The position numbers were made by a program, and so were the translations under genes. This document shows, one piece after another, positions 17,035-27,897 of a DNA stretch of 64,000 bases. The notes beneath the pieces are model-generated. The model made no database searches and had not been told where the DNA came from. It saw only the letters and a list, made by a program, of their open reading frames with translations. The stretch's first letter is position 1. Every line of letters begins with the position of its first letter. This DNA comes from a bacterium (GTDB taxonomy: Bacteria; Planctomycetota; JAFGQW01), in the NCBI GenBank assembly GCA_030426805.1, contig JAUHXU010000004.1, forward strand, positions 234,792 to 298,791, given 5' to 3'.

Positions 17035-17204
17035 AGGGGACGGGCGTTGTGCGCGCGTCCACGAACGAGACCCGGCGGTTCCGGCCCGGTGCTCGCGCGC
17101 TCGGGGCCGATCGGCGCCGGGGCGGCGTGGCCCGTACCGGGGGCGCGGATCCGCATTCGGCCTTCCGAGGCGGCGTGAAATACCGATACTCGAACCGACG
17201 GACC

Positions 17205-18014
17205 ATGAGCCCCTGCGTGCAACCTGTCCGGCGTACCGGCCGCGCGGCCGCGATCGTCGCGCTGCTGATCGCCGCCACCGTTGCGTCGGCGCAGGAGGTC
17301 GGTCCCGAGGTGCCCGTCTTCACGCGGCACTCCGGCGTCGTGAAGATGCAGAGCTGGCTGAAGGGCTTTACGACCCGCGGGTGGGTTGCCGCCCATCACA
17401 AGACCGCCTACATCGGCGCGGGCGACTGGTTCCAGCTCTCCGGCAGCGGCGCACAGGCGGACATCGTGCTGCCCGATCTGACGACGATCCTGATGCGCAA
17501 GGCCGCCGAGATGCAGATCCTGAAGCTCGGCGGTGCCGAGCACGAGTTCCGGATCTTCGGGGGCATCAGCTACGACGTGACCCTCCGGTCGACGCCGACG
17601 CGATTCAACCTGCCCGGCGATCTCGCGGTGCGCGGCCGCGACGCGGACGTGTTGATCCAGTTCCAACCGACGTTCGGTCGGCTCCGCGTACGTCACGCGC
17701 GGGGGGAGCCGCTCGAGGTGCTGCGCGCGGGGAAGCTGATCCGGGCGCTGCCGGCCGGGCAGACGTTCCTCGTCGACGTCGACACCACACGACCCGAGCC
17801 GGTCCTGGGTGCGGAGCAGGACATCTCCAAGCCCTTCGTCTTCAAGAAATTCGACCGGCGAATCGAGATCCCGCCGGGGGTCGTCTACCGCTTCGAGGGG
17901 CGTCGCGTGACGTTCACCCGCGATGCGGTCTACGGCAAGCAGTTCGGCATCATCCGAATCGGCGACGAGGTCATCGTCGTCGGTCCGACCTCGACGGTAC
18001 AGGCCTCGCTTTAG
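17205..18014 (+). CDS. secreted FecR-like protein of unknown function
   Basis: A 269-residue protein with a signal peptide (AAAIVALLIAATVASAQ). The body resembles FecR-type domains: a threshold segment (YIGAGDWFQLSGSGAQADIV, then LPDLTTILMRKAAEMQIL) followed by a beta-rich part with DLAVRGRDADVLIQF and ALPAGQTFLVDVD. FecR domains in planctomycete-like genomes are often periplasmic or surface proteins not tied to iron uptake, so no function is assigned. The ATG at 17205 is chosen because the signal peptide follows; an earlier in-frame GTG at 17049 would add an unrelated 52-residue Arg-rich segment. It stands 39 bases before the nucleotide-sugar operon and could be its first gene. Confidence 0.75.
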   Translation: MSPCVQPVRRTGRAAAIVALLIAATVASAQEVGPEVPVFTRHSGVVKMQSWLKGFTTRGWVAAHHKTAYIGAGDWFQLSGSGAQADIVLPDLTTILMRKAAEMQILKLGGAEHEFRIFGGISYDVTLRSTPTRFNLPGDLAVRGRDADVLIQFQPTFGRLRVRHARGEPLEVLRAGKLIRALPAGQTFLVDVDTTRPEPVLGAEQDISKPFVFKKFDRRIEIPPGVVYRFEGRRVTFTRDAVYGKQFGIIRIGDEVIVVGPTSTVQASL

Positions 18015-18053
18015 GGACGGACGTCCCGCAACGAACTTGGAAGGTTTGAATCG

Positions 18054-19001
18054 ATGACGCGTTTCGTGATCACCGGGGGAGCGGGGTTCCTGGGCTCCCA
18101 TCTGTGCGACCGCGTGTTGCAAGAAGGCCACGAGGTGATCTGCCTCGACAACCTGATCACCGGCGACCGACGCAACATCGAGCACCTGTTCGGCGAGGAG
18201 CGCTTCTCGTTCGTCAAATACGACGTGACGGAGTACATCCACGTGCCCGGCGAGGTCGACGTCATTCTGCACTTCGCGTCGCCCGCGAGCCCGGTCGACT
18301 ACCTGAACTACCCGATCCAGACGCTGAAGGTCGGTAGCCTCGGGACCCACAAGGCACTCGGGCTCGCGAAGGAGAAGAAGGCACGCTTCTTGCTCGCGTC
18401 GACGAGCGAGGTCTACGGCGACCCGCAAGAGCATCCGCAGAAAGAGAGCTACTGGGGCAACGTGAACCCGGTCGGCCCCCGCGGCGTCTACGACGAGGCG
18501 AAGCGCTTCGCCGAGGCGATGACGATGGCGTATCACCGATACCACGGCGTCGAGACGCGGATCGTCCGGATCTTCAACACCTACGGCCCCCGGATGCGAC
18601 TGCAGGACGGCCGCGCGCTGCCGACGTTCATGTCGCAGGCGCTCGCGGGCGAAGATCTCACCGTCTACGGCGACGGCAGCCAGACGCGCAGCTTCTGCTA
18701 CGTCGATGACCTGATCGACGGAATCTACCGACTCGCGCACAGCGACGAGCCGAATCCGGTCAACATCGGCAACCCCGCCGAGATCACGATCAAGGACTTC
18801 GCCGAGCGGGTGATCGCGATCACCGGCAACAAGAGCGCGGTGACGTATCGTCCGCTGCCGGAGGACGACCCGAAGGTGCGCCGTCCCGACATCACGCGTG
18901 CGCGCGAGATCCTCGGGTGGGAGCCGAAGGTCGACCTCGAGACCGGGCTCCAACGCACGCTCGACTACTTCATGCAACCCGGCCGGACGGACCGCGGCTG
19001 A
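18054..19001 (+). CDS. uxs: UDP-glucuronate decarboxylase (UDP-xylose synthase)
   Basis: A 315-residue extended-SDR enzyme. The NAD site is [11 protein letters not shown], the catalytic residues lie in ASTSEVYG and [10 protein letters not shown], and the UXS-type segments [28 protein letters not shown] and [17 protein letters not shown] are all present. It converts UDP-glucuronate to UDP-xylose with CO2 release, giving a pentose donor for glycan synthesis. GGAAGG lies before the ATG. It opens a run of same-strand sugar genes that reaches the GT2 at 27.3 kb, with glmS starting one base after its stop. Confidence 0.93.
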   Translation: MTRFVITGGAGFLGSHLCDRVLQEGHEVICLDNLITGDRRNIEHLFGEERFSFVKYDVTEYIHVPGEVDVILHFASPASPVDYLNYPIQTLKVGSLGTHKALGLAKEKKARFLLASTSEVYGDPQEHPQKESYWGNVNPVGPRGVYDEAKRFAEAMTMAYHRYHGVETRIVRIFNTYGPRMRLQDGRALPTFMSQALAGEDLTVYGDGSQTRSFCYVDDLIDGIYRLAHSDEPNPVNIGNPAEITIKDFAERVIAITGNKSAVTYRPLPEDDPKVRRPDITRAREILGWEPKVDLETGLQRTLDYFMQPGRTDRG

Positions 19002-19002
19002 G

Positions 19003-20850
<1,848 letters not shown>

Positions 20851-20852
20851 CC

Positions 20853-21827
20853 ATGGAGACGACGATCGTCTTGACGGGTGCGGCCGGGTTCATCGGCTCG
20901 CACCTCGCGGAACGACTGCTCGGCGAGGGACGCCGGGTGGTCGGCTTCGACAACTTCAACGACTTCTACGATCCGGCGATCAAGCGCGACAACGTCGCGC
21001 GACTCGAGGCGCGCGGCGCCGATTTCCGGCTCGTCGAAGGCGATCTCCGGTCGACCGACGACGTGGAGCGGCTGTTCGAGGCGGTCGACGGCCCGTTCGT
21101 CGTCGTGCATCTCGCTGCGATGGCCGGCGTCCGACCGAGCCTCGAAGACCCGATGCTCTACCAGATGGTCAACGTGACCGGTACCTACACGTTGCTCGAA
21201 GCCGCGCGCCGTCGCGACTTCGCCGGCTACGTGTTCGGCTCGAGCAGTTCGGTCTACGGCGGCTCGTCGCGGTTGCCGTTCTCCGAGGAGGACGACACGC
21301 TCGATCCGCTGTCGCCCTACGCCGCGACGAAGCTGCTCGGCGAACAGATCGCGTTCGTCTACCACGTCTGCCACGGGATTCCGGCGACGTGTCTGCGCTT
21401 CTTCACCGTGTATGGTCCGCGCCAGCGACCCGAGATGGCGATCCACCAGTTCGCCCGCAAGATCCACACCGGCGAGGAGATCACGCTCTTCGGCGACGGC
21501 ACGACGACGCGCGACTACACGTTCGTCGACGACATCGTCGACGGGATCACCGCGGCGATCGCGCGCCCGCAGCCGTTCGAGATCGTCAACCTCGGCGGCG
21601 GCAATCGCGTCTCGCTCGCGGAGATGGTCGCACACCTCGAACGCGCGCTCGGCACGAAGGCGAAGATCAAGAACGTCCCGGCGCACCTCGGGGACATGCA
21701 GCACACACTCGCGGACGTCACGAAGGCGGCGCGCCTGTTCGACTACGCGCCGTCGCACCCGTTCGAGCGCGGGATCGACGCGTTCGCGCAGTGGTTCCTC
21801 GCGCAGGACGAGGCACGCGTCGGATGA
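20853..21827 (+). CDS. NAD-dependent epimerase, UDP-glucuronate 4-epimerase-like
   Basis: A 324-residue extended SDR with NAD motif TGAAGFIGSHLAERL. The segment FDNFNDFYDPAIKRDNV is characteristic of UDP-glucuronate 4-epimerases. Catalytic residues lie in SSSSVYG and YAATKLLGE, followed by RFFTVYGPRQRPEMA. The likely product is UDP-galacturonate, made from the same precursor used by the UXS at the start of the operon. Substrate is inferred from similarity only. GGTGGAG at 20841-20847, inside the glmS end, supports the ATG at 20853. Its stop overlaps the wecB start (ATGA). Confidence 0.85.
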   Translation: METTIVLTGAAGFIGSHLAERLLGEGRRVVGFDNFNDFYDPAIKRDNVARLEARGADFRLVEGDLRSTDDVERLFEAVDGPFVVVHLAAMAGVRPSLEDPMLYQMVNVTGTYTLLEAARRRDFAGYVFGSSSSVYGGSSRLPFSEEDDTLDPLSPYAATKLLGEQIAFVYHVCHGIPATCLRFFTVYGPRQRPEMAIHQFARKIHTGEEITLFGDGTTTRDYTFVDDIVDGITAAIARPQPFEIVNLGGGNRVSLAEMVAHLERALGTKAKIKNVPAHLGDMQHTLADVTKAARLFDYAPSHPFERGIDAFAQWFLAQDEARVG

Positions 21828-22936
21828 CCGACGCCGCATCCGACGCGAACCGGATCGGCCGCGCGACGGTCGTCGCCGGTGCACGCCCGAACTTCGTCAA
21901 GATCGCGCCGGTGATCCGGGCGCTCCGCGCGCGCGACATCGCCGTCCGGCTGGTCCACACCGGGCAACACTACGACGACGCGATGAGCGAGTCGTTCTTT
22001 CGCGACCTCGGCATCCCGCGTCCGGACGTCGACCTCGAGGTGGGGTCGGCGACGCACGGTGCGATGACGGGCCGCGTGCTCGAGCGCTTCGAGACCGACC
22101 TGGTCGAGCATCCGACCGACGTCGTGGTCGTCGTCGGGGACGTGAACTCGACGATCGCGGCGACGCTCGCGGCGGTCAAGCTCGGCGTCCCGGTGGCCCA
22201 CGTCGAGGCCGGACTGCGCAGCGGTGACCGCGCGATGCCGGAGGAGATCAACCGCGTGCTGACCGATCAGATCTCGACGTGGCTGTTCACGACCGAGCGG
22301 TCGGCGGAGGCGAACCTCGTGCGCGAGGGGATCGATCCGCGTCGCGTCCACTTCTGCGGCAACGTGATGATCGATTCGCTCGAAGCGAGTCGGGCGGCGT
22401 GGGAAGGGCAGGGGCGCGACGGCGACTACGCGGTCTTGACGCTGCACCGCCCGTCCAACGTCGACGACGCCGAGAAGCTGCGCGGCATCCTGCGCGCGCT
22501 GCGACCGCTCGCCGCGCGCATGCCGATCGTCTTTCCGATCCATCCCCGCACGCGGGCACGGATCGATGCGTTCGGCCTCGACGACGAACTCGCCGCGCTG
22601 TCGCAACTCGAGCTTGCGGCACCGCTGGGCTACCTGCAGTTCCTGGGGCTGTTCTCCGGAGCGCGGTTGATCCTGACGGATTCCGGCGGGGCGCAGGAGG
22701 AGGCGGTCGTCCTCGGCGTGCCGTGCGTGACCCTGCGCGACTCGACGGAACGACCCGTCACGCTCGATCACGGCGCCAACCGACTCGTCGGCGCGGACCG
22801 TGACGCGATCGAACGCGGAATCGAAGAGGCGCTCGCAATCGATCCGGCCGCGATTCCGCGACCGGAACTGTGGGACGGCCGAGCGGCCGAACGCATCGCT
22901 GCCGTGCTGGCGGAATCGGAAGGAGAGGCACTGTGA
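21824..22936 (+). CDS. wecB: UDP-N-acetylglucosamine 2-epimerase (non-hydrolysing)
   Basis: A 370-residue GT-B-fold epimerase making UDP-ManNAc from UDP-GlcNAc. Family marks are ARPNFVKIAPVIRALR, HTGQHYDDAMSESFFRDL, VVVGDVNSTIAATLAA, VAHVEAGLRSGDRAMPEEIN and the C-terminal LTDSGGAQEEA with LRDSTERPVT. The family is part of enterobacterial-common-antigen, capsule and teichoic acid pathways. No UDP-ManNAc dehydrogenase is in the window. Start overlaps the preceding gene by four bases and the stop overlaps the next gene (GTGA), so all three are translationally coupled. Confidence 0.94.
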   Translation: MTDAASDANRIGRATVVAGARPNFVKIAPVIRALRARDIAVRLVHTGQHYDDAMSESFFRDLGIPRPDVDLEVGSATHGAMTGRVLERFETDLVEHPTDVVVVVGDVNSTIAATLAAVKLGVPVAHVEAGLRSGDRAMPEEINRVLTDQISTWLFTTERSAEANLVREGIDPRRVHFCGNVMIDSLEASRAAWEGQGRDGDYAVLTLHRPSNVDDAEKLRGILRALRPLAARMPIVFPIHPRTRARIDAFGLDDELAALSQLELAAPLGYLQFLGLFSGARLILTDSGGAQEEAVVLGVPCVTLRDSTERPVTLDHGANRLVGADRDAIERGIEEALAIDPAAIPRPELWDGRAAERIAAVLAESEGEAL

Positions 22937-23874
22937 CTTCCCCACGACTGAACCTCGTGACCGGGGGCGGGGGGTTCATCGGTTCGAACCTCGTGCGCGC
23001 GTTGCTCGACCGGGGTGACCGGGTGCGGGTGCTCGACGACTTCTCGACCGGGCATCGCGAGAACCTCGACGGACTCGACGTGGACATCGTCGTCGGCGAC
23101 CTCGGCACCGACGCCGACGTCGCGCGCGCGTTCGACGGCGTAACGCATGTGTTCCACCTGGGCGCGCTGCCGAGCGTCGCCCGCAGCGTCGAGGCGCCAT
23201 TGCCGAGCGACCGGACGAACGACGTCGGCACGATGAACCTGCTCGTCGCGGCGCGGGAGCAGAAGGTGCAACGCGTCGTGTTCTCGAGTTCCTCGTCGGT
23301 CTACGGCGAGACGCCCACGCTGCCGAAGCGCGAGGGCGAGGAGGGGCAGCCGATCTCGCCGTATGCGGTGAGCAAGCAGGCCGGCGAGTATTACTGCCGC
23401 CTGTTCCACCGCCTCTACGGGTTGCCGACGGTGATGCTGCGCTACTTCAACATCTTCGGCCCGCGCCAGGACCCGGACTCGCACTACGCGGCCGTCGTGC
23501 CGCGCTTCATCGCCGCGCTTCTCACCCGGACGCCGCCGACGATCTACGGCGACGGCCACCAGTCGCGCGATTTCACCTACGTGATGGACGCGGTGCAGGC
23601 GAACCTGAAGGCCGCCGACGCGCCGGAAGCGGCGTTCGGCGAAGCGTTCAACGTCGCGTGCGGCGGGCGCATCTCGTTGCTCGGGTTGCTCGAGGAACTC
23701 CAGGAGATCCTCGACGTTCGTGTCGCGCCGACGCACGAGCCGCCACGGGACGGCGACATCCGCCACTCGCAGGCCGACATCGAGAAGGCGCGCCGCATCC
23801 TGGGATACGAACCGGGCTTCTCGTTCCGCGAGGGGCTCGAAGCGACCGCCGCATGGTATCGCGAACACGGTTAG
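22933..23874 (+). CDS. NAD-dependent UDP-sugar 4-epimerase (WbpP/GalE-like)
   Basis: A 313-residue extended SDR. It has the NAD site [16 protein letters not shown], the LDDFSTGHRENL segment, catalytic Ser in SSSSVYG, YxxxK in YAVSKQAGEYY, and RYFNIFGPRQDPDSHYAAVV. The last two match WbpP/TviC-type epimerases acting on UDP-GlcNAc or UDP-GlcNAcA, although UDP-Glc is also possible. The GTG start lies in an overlap with wecB, with GGAGAGG just upstream. It lies 13 bases before rmlA. Confidence 0.85.
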   Translation: MTSPRLNLVTGGGGFIGSNLVRALLDRGDRVRVLDDFSTGHRENLDGLDVDIVVGDLGTDADVARAFDGVTHVFHLGALPSVARSVEAPLPSDRTNDVGTMNLLVAAREQKVQRVVFSSSSSVYGETPTLPKREGEEGQPISPYAVSKQAGEYYCRLFHRLYGLPTVMLRYFNIFGPRQDPDSHYAAVVPRFIAALLTRTPPTIYGDGHQSRDFTYVMDAVQANLKAADAPEAAFGEAFNVACGGRISLLGLLEELQEILDVRVAPTHEPPRDGDIRHSQADIEKARRILGYEPGFSFREGLEATAAWYREHG

Positions 23875-23887
23875 TGGAGGATCGATC

Positions 23888-24613
23888 GTGAAGGGCGTCA
23901 TTCTCGCCGGTGGCCTCGGGACGCGTCTGCATCCGCTGACGCGCGTCACCAACAAGCACCTGCTCCCGATCTACACGAAGCCGATGATCTACTACCCGAT
24001 CGAGTGCCTCGTGAAGGCCGGCATCGAGGACATCCTCGTCGTGACCGGCGGCAACAGCGCCGGGGACTTCCTGCGCCTGCTCGGCAACGGCGAGGAGTTC
24101 GGGCTCAAGCACATCAACTACACCTACCAGAAGGGCGAAGGGGGGATTGCCGAGGCGCTCGGCCTCGCCCGTCACTTCGCCGACGGCGAGCCGATCGTCG
24201 TCGTGCTCGGCGACAATCTCCTCGAGCACAACATCGCCGACGCGGTGCAGCGGTTCCGCGAGCAAGGGGGCGGTGCGAAGATCCTGTTGAAGCAGGTCCA
24301 CGACCCGCAGCGCTTCGGCGTCGCCGAGCTCGAAGGCGAGAAGGTCGTGCGCATCGTCGAGAAGCCGAAGGAGCCGAAGAGCGACCTCGCGGTGATCGGC
24401 ATCTACATGTATGACGGCACCGTGTTCGAGATGATCGACGACCTGGAGCCGTCGGAGCGCGGCGAACTCGAGATCACCGACGTGAACAACAAGTACATCG
24501 CGCGCCAGGCGATGACGTGGGATCGCGTCGAGGGCTGGTGGACCGACGCCGGCACGTTCGACAGTCTGTTGCGCGCGAGCAACCTGGTCGCCGACGGCGG
24601 CGCGAACAAGTGA
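23888..24613 (+). CDS. rmlA: glucose-1-phosphate thymidylyltransferase-like nucleotidyltransferase
   Basis: Makes dTDP-glucose from dTTP and glucose-1-phosphate, the first step of dTDP-rhamnose synthesis. The 241-residue protein has the nucleotide loop ILAGGLGTRLHPLTRVTNKH, then LLPIYTKPMIYYP, the metal-binding LGDNLLEHNI, and the ELEITDVNNKYI and WTDAGTFDSLL blocks of RmlA. It is shorter than the classical 290-residue enzyme because it lacks the C-terminal allosteric helices, as do many short RmlA forms. GGAGG at 23876-23880 sets the GTG start. It overlaps rmlD by four bases. Confidence 0.9.
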   Translation: MKGVILAGGLGTRLHPLTRVTNKHLLPIYTKPMIYYPIECLVKAGIEDILVVTGGNSAGDFLRLLGNGEEFGLKHINYTYQKGEGGIAEALGLARHFADGEPIVVVLGDNLLEHNIADAVQRFREQGGGAKILLKQVHDPQRFGVAELEGEKVVRIVEKPKEPKSDLAVIGIYMYDGTVFEMIDDLEPSERGELEITDVNNKYIARQAMTWDRVEGWWTDAGTFDSLLRASNLVADGGANK

Positions 24614-25452
24614 CCGGGCGACGCGCGATCGTCTTCGGCGCGGCCGGCATGCTCGGTCGCACGTTGGTCCCGCGTCTCGAAGCCGACGGGTGGCACGTGC
24701 GAGGCGTCGACGTCGCCGACGGCGACGTCACCGACCTCGCGGCCGTGCGCAGCCTCGTCACCGATGTCGCACTCGTCGTCAATTGCGCGGCCTACACCGA
24801 CGTCGACGGCTGCGAGACCGAGCAGGACACCGCCTTTCGCGTGAACGCGATCGGGCCGCGGAACCTCGCGATCGCGGCGGAGGACCACGGCGCACCGCTC
24901 GTGCACGTCAGCACCGACTTCGTGTTCGACGGCGAGCAGCGCACGCCCTACGTCGAGGACGATCCGATCCGACCGGAGTCCGTCTACGGGCGATCGAAGG
25001 CGTGGGGCGAGCAGTTCGTCCGCGACCTGTGCCGGCGCCACTTCATCATCCGGACGCAGTGGCTCTACGGACACGGCGGCAAGAACTTCGTCGACACGAT
25101 GCGTCGCCTCTTCGGTGAGCGCGACTCGGTCGCGGTGGTCGCGGACCAGATCGGTTCGCCCACCTCGACGGTCGACCTGTCCGAGGGCATCGCCCAGATG
25201 GTCGCGGCCGGGGGATTCGGCACCTACCACGGCGCGTGCGGCGGCGAGGTGAGCTGGCACGGCCTCGCGCAACGCATCGCCGCGACCACCGGCTACGCCG
25301 GCGAGGTGCGCGAGACGACGGCCGCGTCGTGGAACGCGCCGGCCCCGCGTCCGGCCTACAGCGTACTGCGCAACCGCCACTTCGAGTTGACGATCGGCGA
25401 CCCGTTTCGGGGGTGGGAAGCCGCGCTCGACGAGCACCTCGCGACCGCGTAG
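24610..25452 (+). CDS. rmlD: dTDP-4-dehydrorhamnose reductase
   Basis: A 280-residue SDR for the last step of dTDP-L-rhamnose synthesis. Visible motifs are VFGAAGMLGRTLVPRL, VNCAAYTDVDGCETEQDTAF, HVSTDFVFDG, YGRSKAWGEQFV, RTQWLYGHGGKNFVDTM and VADQIGSPTSTVDLS. These are close to the RmlD consensus, including the Tyr-x-x-x-Lys site. The GTG start overlaps the rmlA stop. Gene order is rmlA, rmlD, rmlB; rmlC, the 3,5-epimerase, is not in the window and must be elsewhere if rhamnose is made. A 131-base gap follows. Confidence 0.92.
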   Translation: MTGRRAIVFGAAGMLGRTLVPRLEADGWHVRGVDVADGDVTDLAAVRSLVTDVALVVNCAAYTDVDGCETEQDTAFRVNAIGPRNLAIAAEDHGAPLVHVSTDFVFDGEQRTPYVEDDPIRPESVYGRSKAWGEQFVRDLCRRHFIIRTQWLYGHGGKNFVDTMRRLFGERDSVAVVADQIGSPTSTVDLSEGIAQMVAAGGFGTYHGACGGEVSWHGLAQRIAATTGYAGEVRETTAASWNAPAPRPAYSVLRNRHFELTIGDPFRGWEAALDEHLATA

Positions 25453-25583
25453 GGGCGCCTCGGCCTGGAGTTTCGCCGGCGGATTCGCCGATAATGACCG
25501 GAGCGCGGGGGTTGACCGCCCGGGCCGTATGGCCGAAGGGTAGTGGAGGCAAGTAGCGTTCCCCGCACGCGTTAGGAATCGGC

Positions 25584-26597
25584 ATGCGAATCCTCGTCAC
25601 CGGCGGCGCCGGCTTCATCGGCTCCAACCTGGTCCACTACCTGCTCGAGACGCACGCCGACGCGCACGTGGTCACGCTCGACGCGCTGACCTACGCGGGC
25701 AACCTCGCGAACCTCGACGGCTTGCCGGACCCGTCGCGGCACACGTTCGTCAAGGGCGACATCTGCTCCGACGAAGACGTCGCGCGCGCGTTCGAGGGCG
25801 GCATCGACGTCGTCTTTCACCTCGCGGCGGAGAGCCACGTCGACCGCAGCATCCTCGACGGCCGGGCGTTCGTGATGACGAACGTCGTCGGCACGCAGGT
25901 GCTCGTCGATCACCTGCGACGCCAGGGACAGGGCCGCTTCGTCCATGTGTCGACGGACGAGGTCTACGGGTCGCTCGGCCCGACCGGCGTGTTCGTCGAG
26001 ACGACGCCGCTCGACCCGACGAGCCCCTACTCGGCCAGCAAGACGGCGAGCGACCTGCTCGTGCTCGCGGCGGTGAAGACCCACGGCCTCGACGCGGTCG
26101 TCACGCGGTGCTCGAACAACTACGGCCCGATGCAGTTTCCCGAGAAGCTGATCCCGTTGATGATCTGCAACGCGATGAACGACGAGCCGCTGCCGGTCTA
26201 CGGCGACGGCAAGCAGGTCCGCGACTGGATCCACGTGCGCGATCATTGCTCGGCGCTCGATGCGGTGCGCCTGCGGGGCGCGACCGGCGAGGTCTACAAC
26301 ATCGGTGGCGTCGGCGGGGAGCGCGAGAACATCGAGATCGTCACGGCGATCCTCACGGCACTCGACAAGCCCGAGTCGCTGATTCGCTACGTCGAAGACC
26401 GCCCGGCCCACGACCGGCGCTACGCGATCTGCTCGGACAAGACGATCGCGCTGGGCTGGCAGGGCGAGTACGACCTCGAGCGCGGGCTCGGGGAGACCGT
26501 CCGCTGGTATCGCGACAACCAGGCGTGGTGGGAAGCGATCAAGAGCGGAGCCTACTTGCAGTACTATGAGCAGCAATACGGAAATCGACTCCGCTGA
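25584..26597 (+). CDS. rmlB: dTDP-glucose 4,6-dehydratase
   Basis: The 337-residue enzyme converts dTDP-glucose to dTDP-4-keto-6-deoxyglucose. It carries [88 protein letters not shown] and the late [14 protein letters not shown] block, all RmlB hallmarks. A gap of 131 bases separates it from rmlD. A GATAAT hexamer at 25490-25495 could be a -10, but no -35 is seen, so a separate promoter is uncertain. Its 3' end overlaps the following GT2 by 32 bases. Confidence 0.95.
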   Translation: MRILVTGGAGFIGSNLVHYLLETHADAHVVTLDALTYAGNLANLDGLPDPSRHTFVKGDICSDEDVARAFEGGIDVVFHLAAESHVDRSILDGRAFVMTNVVGTQVLVDHLRRQGQGRFVHVSTDEVYGSLGPTGVFVETTPLDPTSPYSASKTASDLLVLAAVKTHGLDAVVTRCSNNYGPMQFPEKLIPLMICNAMNDEPLPVYGDGKQVRDWIHVRDHCSALDAVRLRGATGEVYNIGGVGGERENIEIVTAILTALDKPESLIRYVEDRPAHDRRYAICSDKTIALGWQGEYDLERGLGETVRWYRDNQAWWEAIKSGAYLQYYEQQYGNRLR

Positions 26598-27309
26598 GGG
26601 GGCGGCGAACGCGGGCGACTTCACGCTCTCGGTCGTCATCCCGTGCTACAACGAGACGGACACGGTCGAGGACTTGCTCGATCGCGTCCGCGCAGCGCCG
26701 TACGACAAGCAGATCATCGTCGTCGACGACGGTTCGACCGACGGCACGCGCGAGCAGCTGCGCCGGCAGGTCGAGGCGCACGGCGACATCGACCTGGTCT
26801 TTCACGACGTGAACCAAGGCAAGGGGGCGGCGCTGTCGACCGGCTTTCGCCGTGCGACCGGTGACGTCGTGATCATCCAGGACGCGGACCTCGAATACGA
26901 TCCGGCCGAGTATCCGCGCCTGATCGAGCCGATTCGCACCGACCGCGCCGACGTCGTCTACGGCTCGCGCTTCCTCGGCGGCGGCCCGACGCGCGTGCAC
27001 CTCTACTGGCACTACGTCGGCAACCGCTTGCTCACGCTCGTGTCGAACATGTTCACGAACGTGAACCTGACCGACATGGAGACCTGCTACAAGGCGTTCC
27101 GTCGCGACGTGATCCAGACGATCACGGTCCGCTCCAAGCGCTTCGGCGTCGAACCGGAACTCACCGCCAAGATCGCCCGCAAGCGCCTCCGCATGTACGA
27201 GGTCCCGATCTCCTACTACGGACGCGACTACGCCCACGGCAAAAAGATCGGCTGGCGCGACGCGATCAGCGCGTTCTACCACATCGTCAAGTTCCGCTTC
27301 GTCGACTGA
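26566..27309 (+). CDS. GT2-family glycosyltransferase (polyprenyl-phosphate sugar transferase-like)
   Basis: A 247-residue GT-A enzyme without membrane segments. It shows [32 protein letters not shown], the metal motif [26 protein letters not shown] and a late [18 protein letters not shown]. This is the layout of DPM1/ArnC-like enzymes that move a sugar from a nucleotide to polyprenyl phosphate. The acceptor is inferred. The ATG at 26566 lies inside the end of rmlB, so it is probably translationally coupled. It is the last gene of the sugar operon and is followed by a 588-base non-coding region. Confidence 0.88.
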   Translation: MSSNTEIDSAEGAANAGDFTLSVVIPCYNETDTVEDLLDRVRAAPYDKQIIVVDDGSTDGTREQLRRQVEAHGDIDLVFHDVNQGKGAALSTGFRRATGDVVIIQDADLEYDPAEYPRLIEPIRTDRADVVYGSRFLGGGPTRVHLYWHYVGNRLLTLVSNMFTNVNLTDMETCYKAFRRDVIQTITVRSKRFGVEPELTAKIARKRLRMYEVPISYYGRDYAHGKKIGWRDAISAFYHIVKFRFVD

Positions 27310-27392
27310 CGACCACGCACAAGCCAAGCGGGTGCGATCGACGTCGACGGTGAGAGAGCCGCGGGGGAGGCGGCGAGCCCGTCGGGGTTGGA

Positions 27393-27562
27393 TGCGCTTG
27401 GCACGCGGATCATGCACCACAAACGCGGCATGGTTGCGCTTGGTGCGCGGTTGTTGCACCGAAACGGACCTGGCTCACTGCCCGCAGCGGGCATTTGGTG
27501 CAGATTCGCTGCGCCAAGCGCACGCATCGCGCGAGTCGGTGCAAGATCGGCCCGCGAAGCGG
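27393..27562. repeat. nested palindrome built from four diverged repeat units
   Basis: Two units read forward from 27393 and 27435, each beginning TGCGCTTGG and ending TGCACC after about 26 bases. Two related units read backward, ending near 27522 and 27562. The outer pair can form a stem with about 19 of 24 matches and the inner pair one with about 17 of 25. A perfect TGCCCGC/GCGGGCA hairpin lies at 27479-27493 near the centre. Total length, 170 bases, equals that of the neighbouring palindromic elements, but no sequence identity with them is obvious. Confidence 0.5.
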
Positions 27563-27715
27563 TTCGAATCGCTTGGCGGCGGTTGAATGGTCGCGTTCAG
27601 GGGGTCGGCTACGCTTGGCGGGCCTCGAGTGCTCTACCCGACAAGCGCCAGTGTCGGCGGGGCGGGAGGTCCCTGGAGACCGGCGAGCCGTCGCGTCGAC
27701 GGGTTGGGGCGTGTG

Positions 27716-27884
27716 CTGCGGCGGCCAGGGGTCCCTGGCGGCGCGAGTAGGCGCGAGCACGTTCGCTCACCTGCCTTTCGCCGACTCTCGCACCGCGGCC
27801 CGGCGCAGCTGCACCTCGCGCCACGTCGTGCGAGCGACGGGACGCCTCTTCCGAAGCGACGACAGGGACCCCTGGTTGCCGCAG
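27716..27884 (+). repeat. palindromic element, copy C
   Basis: The ends are 28-base inverted repeats (27716-27743 and 27857-27884) matching at 24 of 28 positions, each centred on the palindrome CCAGGGGTCCCTG. An inner TCGCTC/GAGCGA pairing is also possible. Length is 169 bases, equal to copy B at 44745. Starting exactly 65 bases in, both copies share CCGACTCTCG followed by CCGCGGCCCGGCGC. The end sequences are unlike those of copies A and B. It lies 13 bases past the stop of the sensor kinase. Confidence 0.7.
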
Positions 27885-27897
27885 CTTCCCGCGGCCA

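Larger units (their letters stand above)
27310..27897. other. 588-base intergenic region between convergent genes, repeat-rich
   Basis: No credible gene. Short frames here lack ribosome sites and recognisable products. The left part holds six copies of CGCTTGG or its complement between 27324 and 27618. The middle holds a nested palindrome at 27393-27562, and the right part a palindromic element at 27716-27884. The facing genes are a GT2 and a sensor kinase. Confidence 0.75.

Noticed and set aside
27393-27562. CRISPR array
   Set aside because: Repeat units are few, diverged, and in both orientations, without regular spacers or cas genes.
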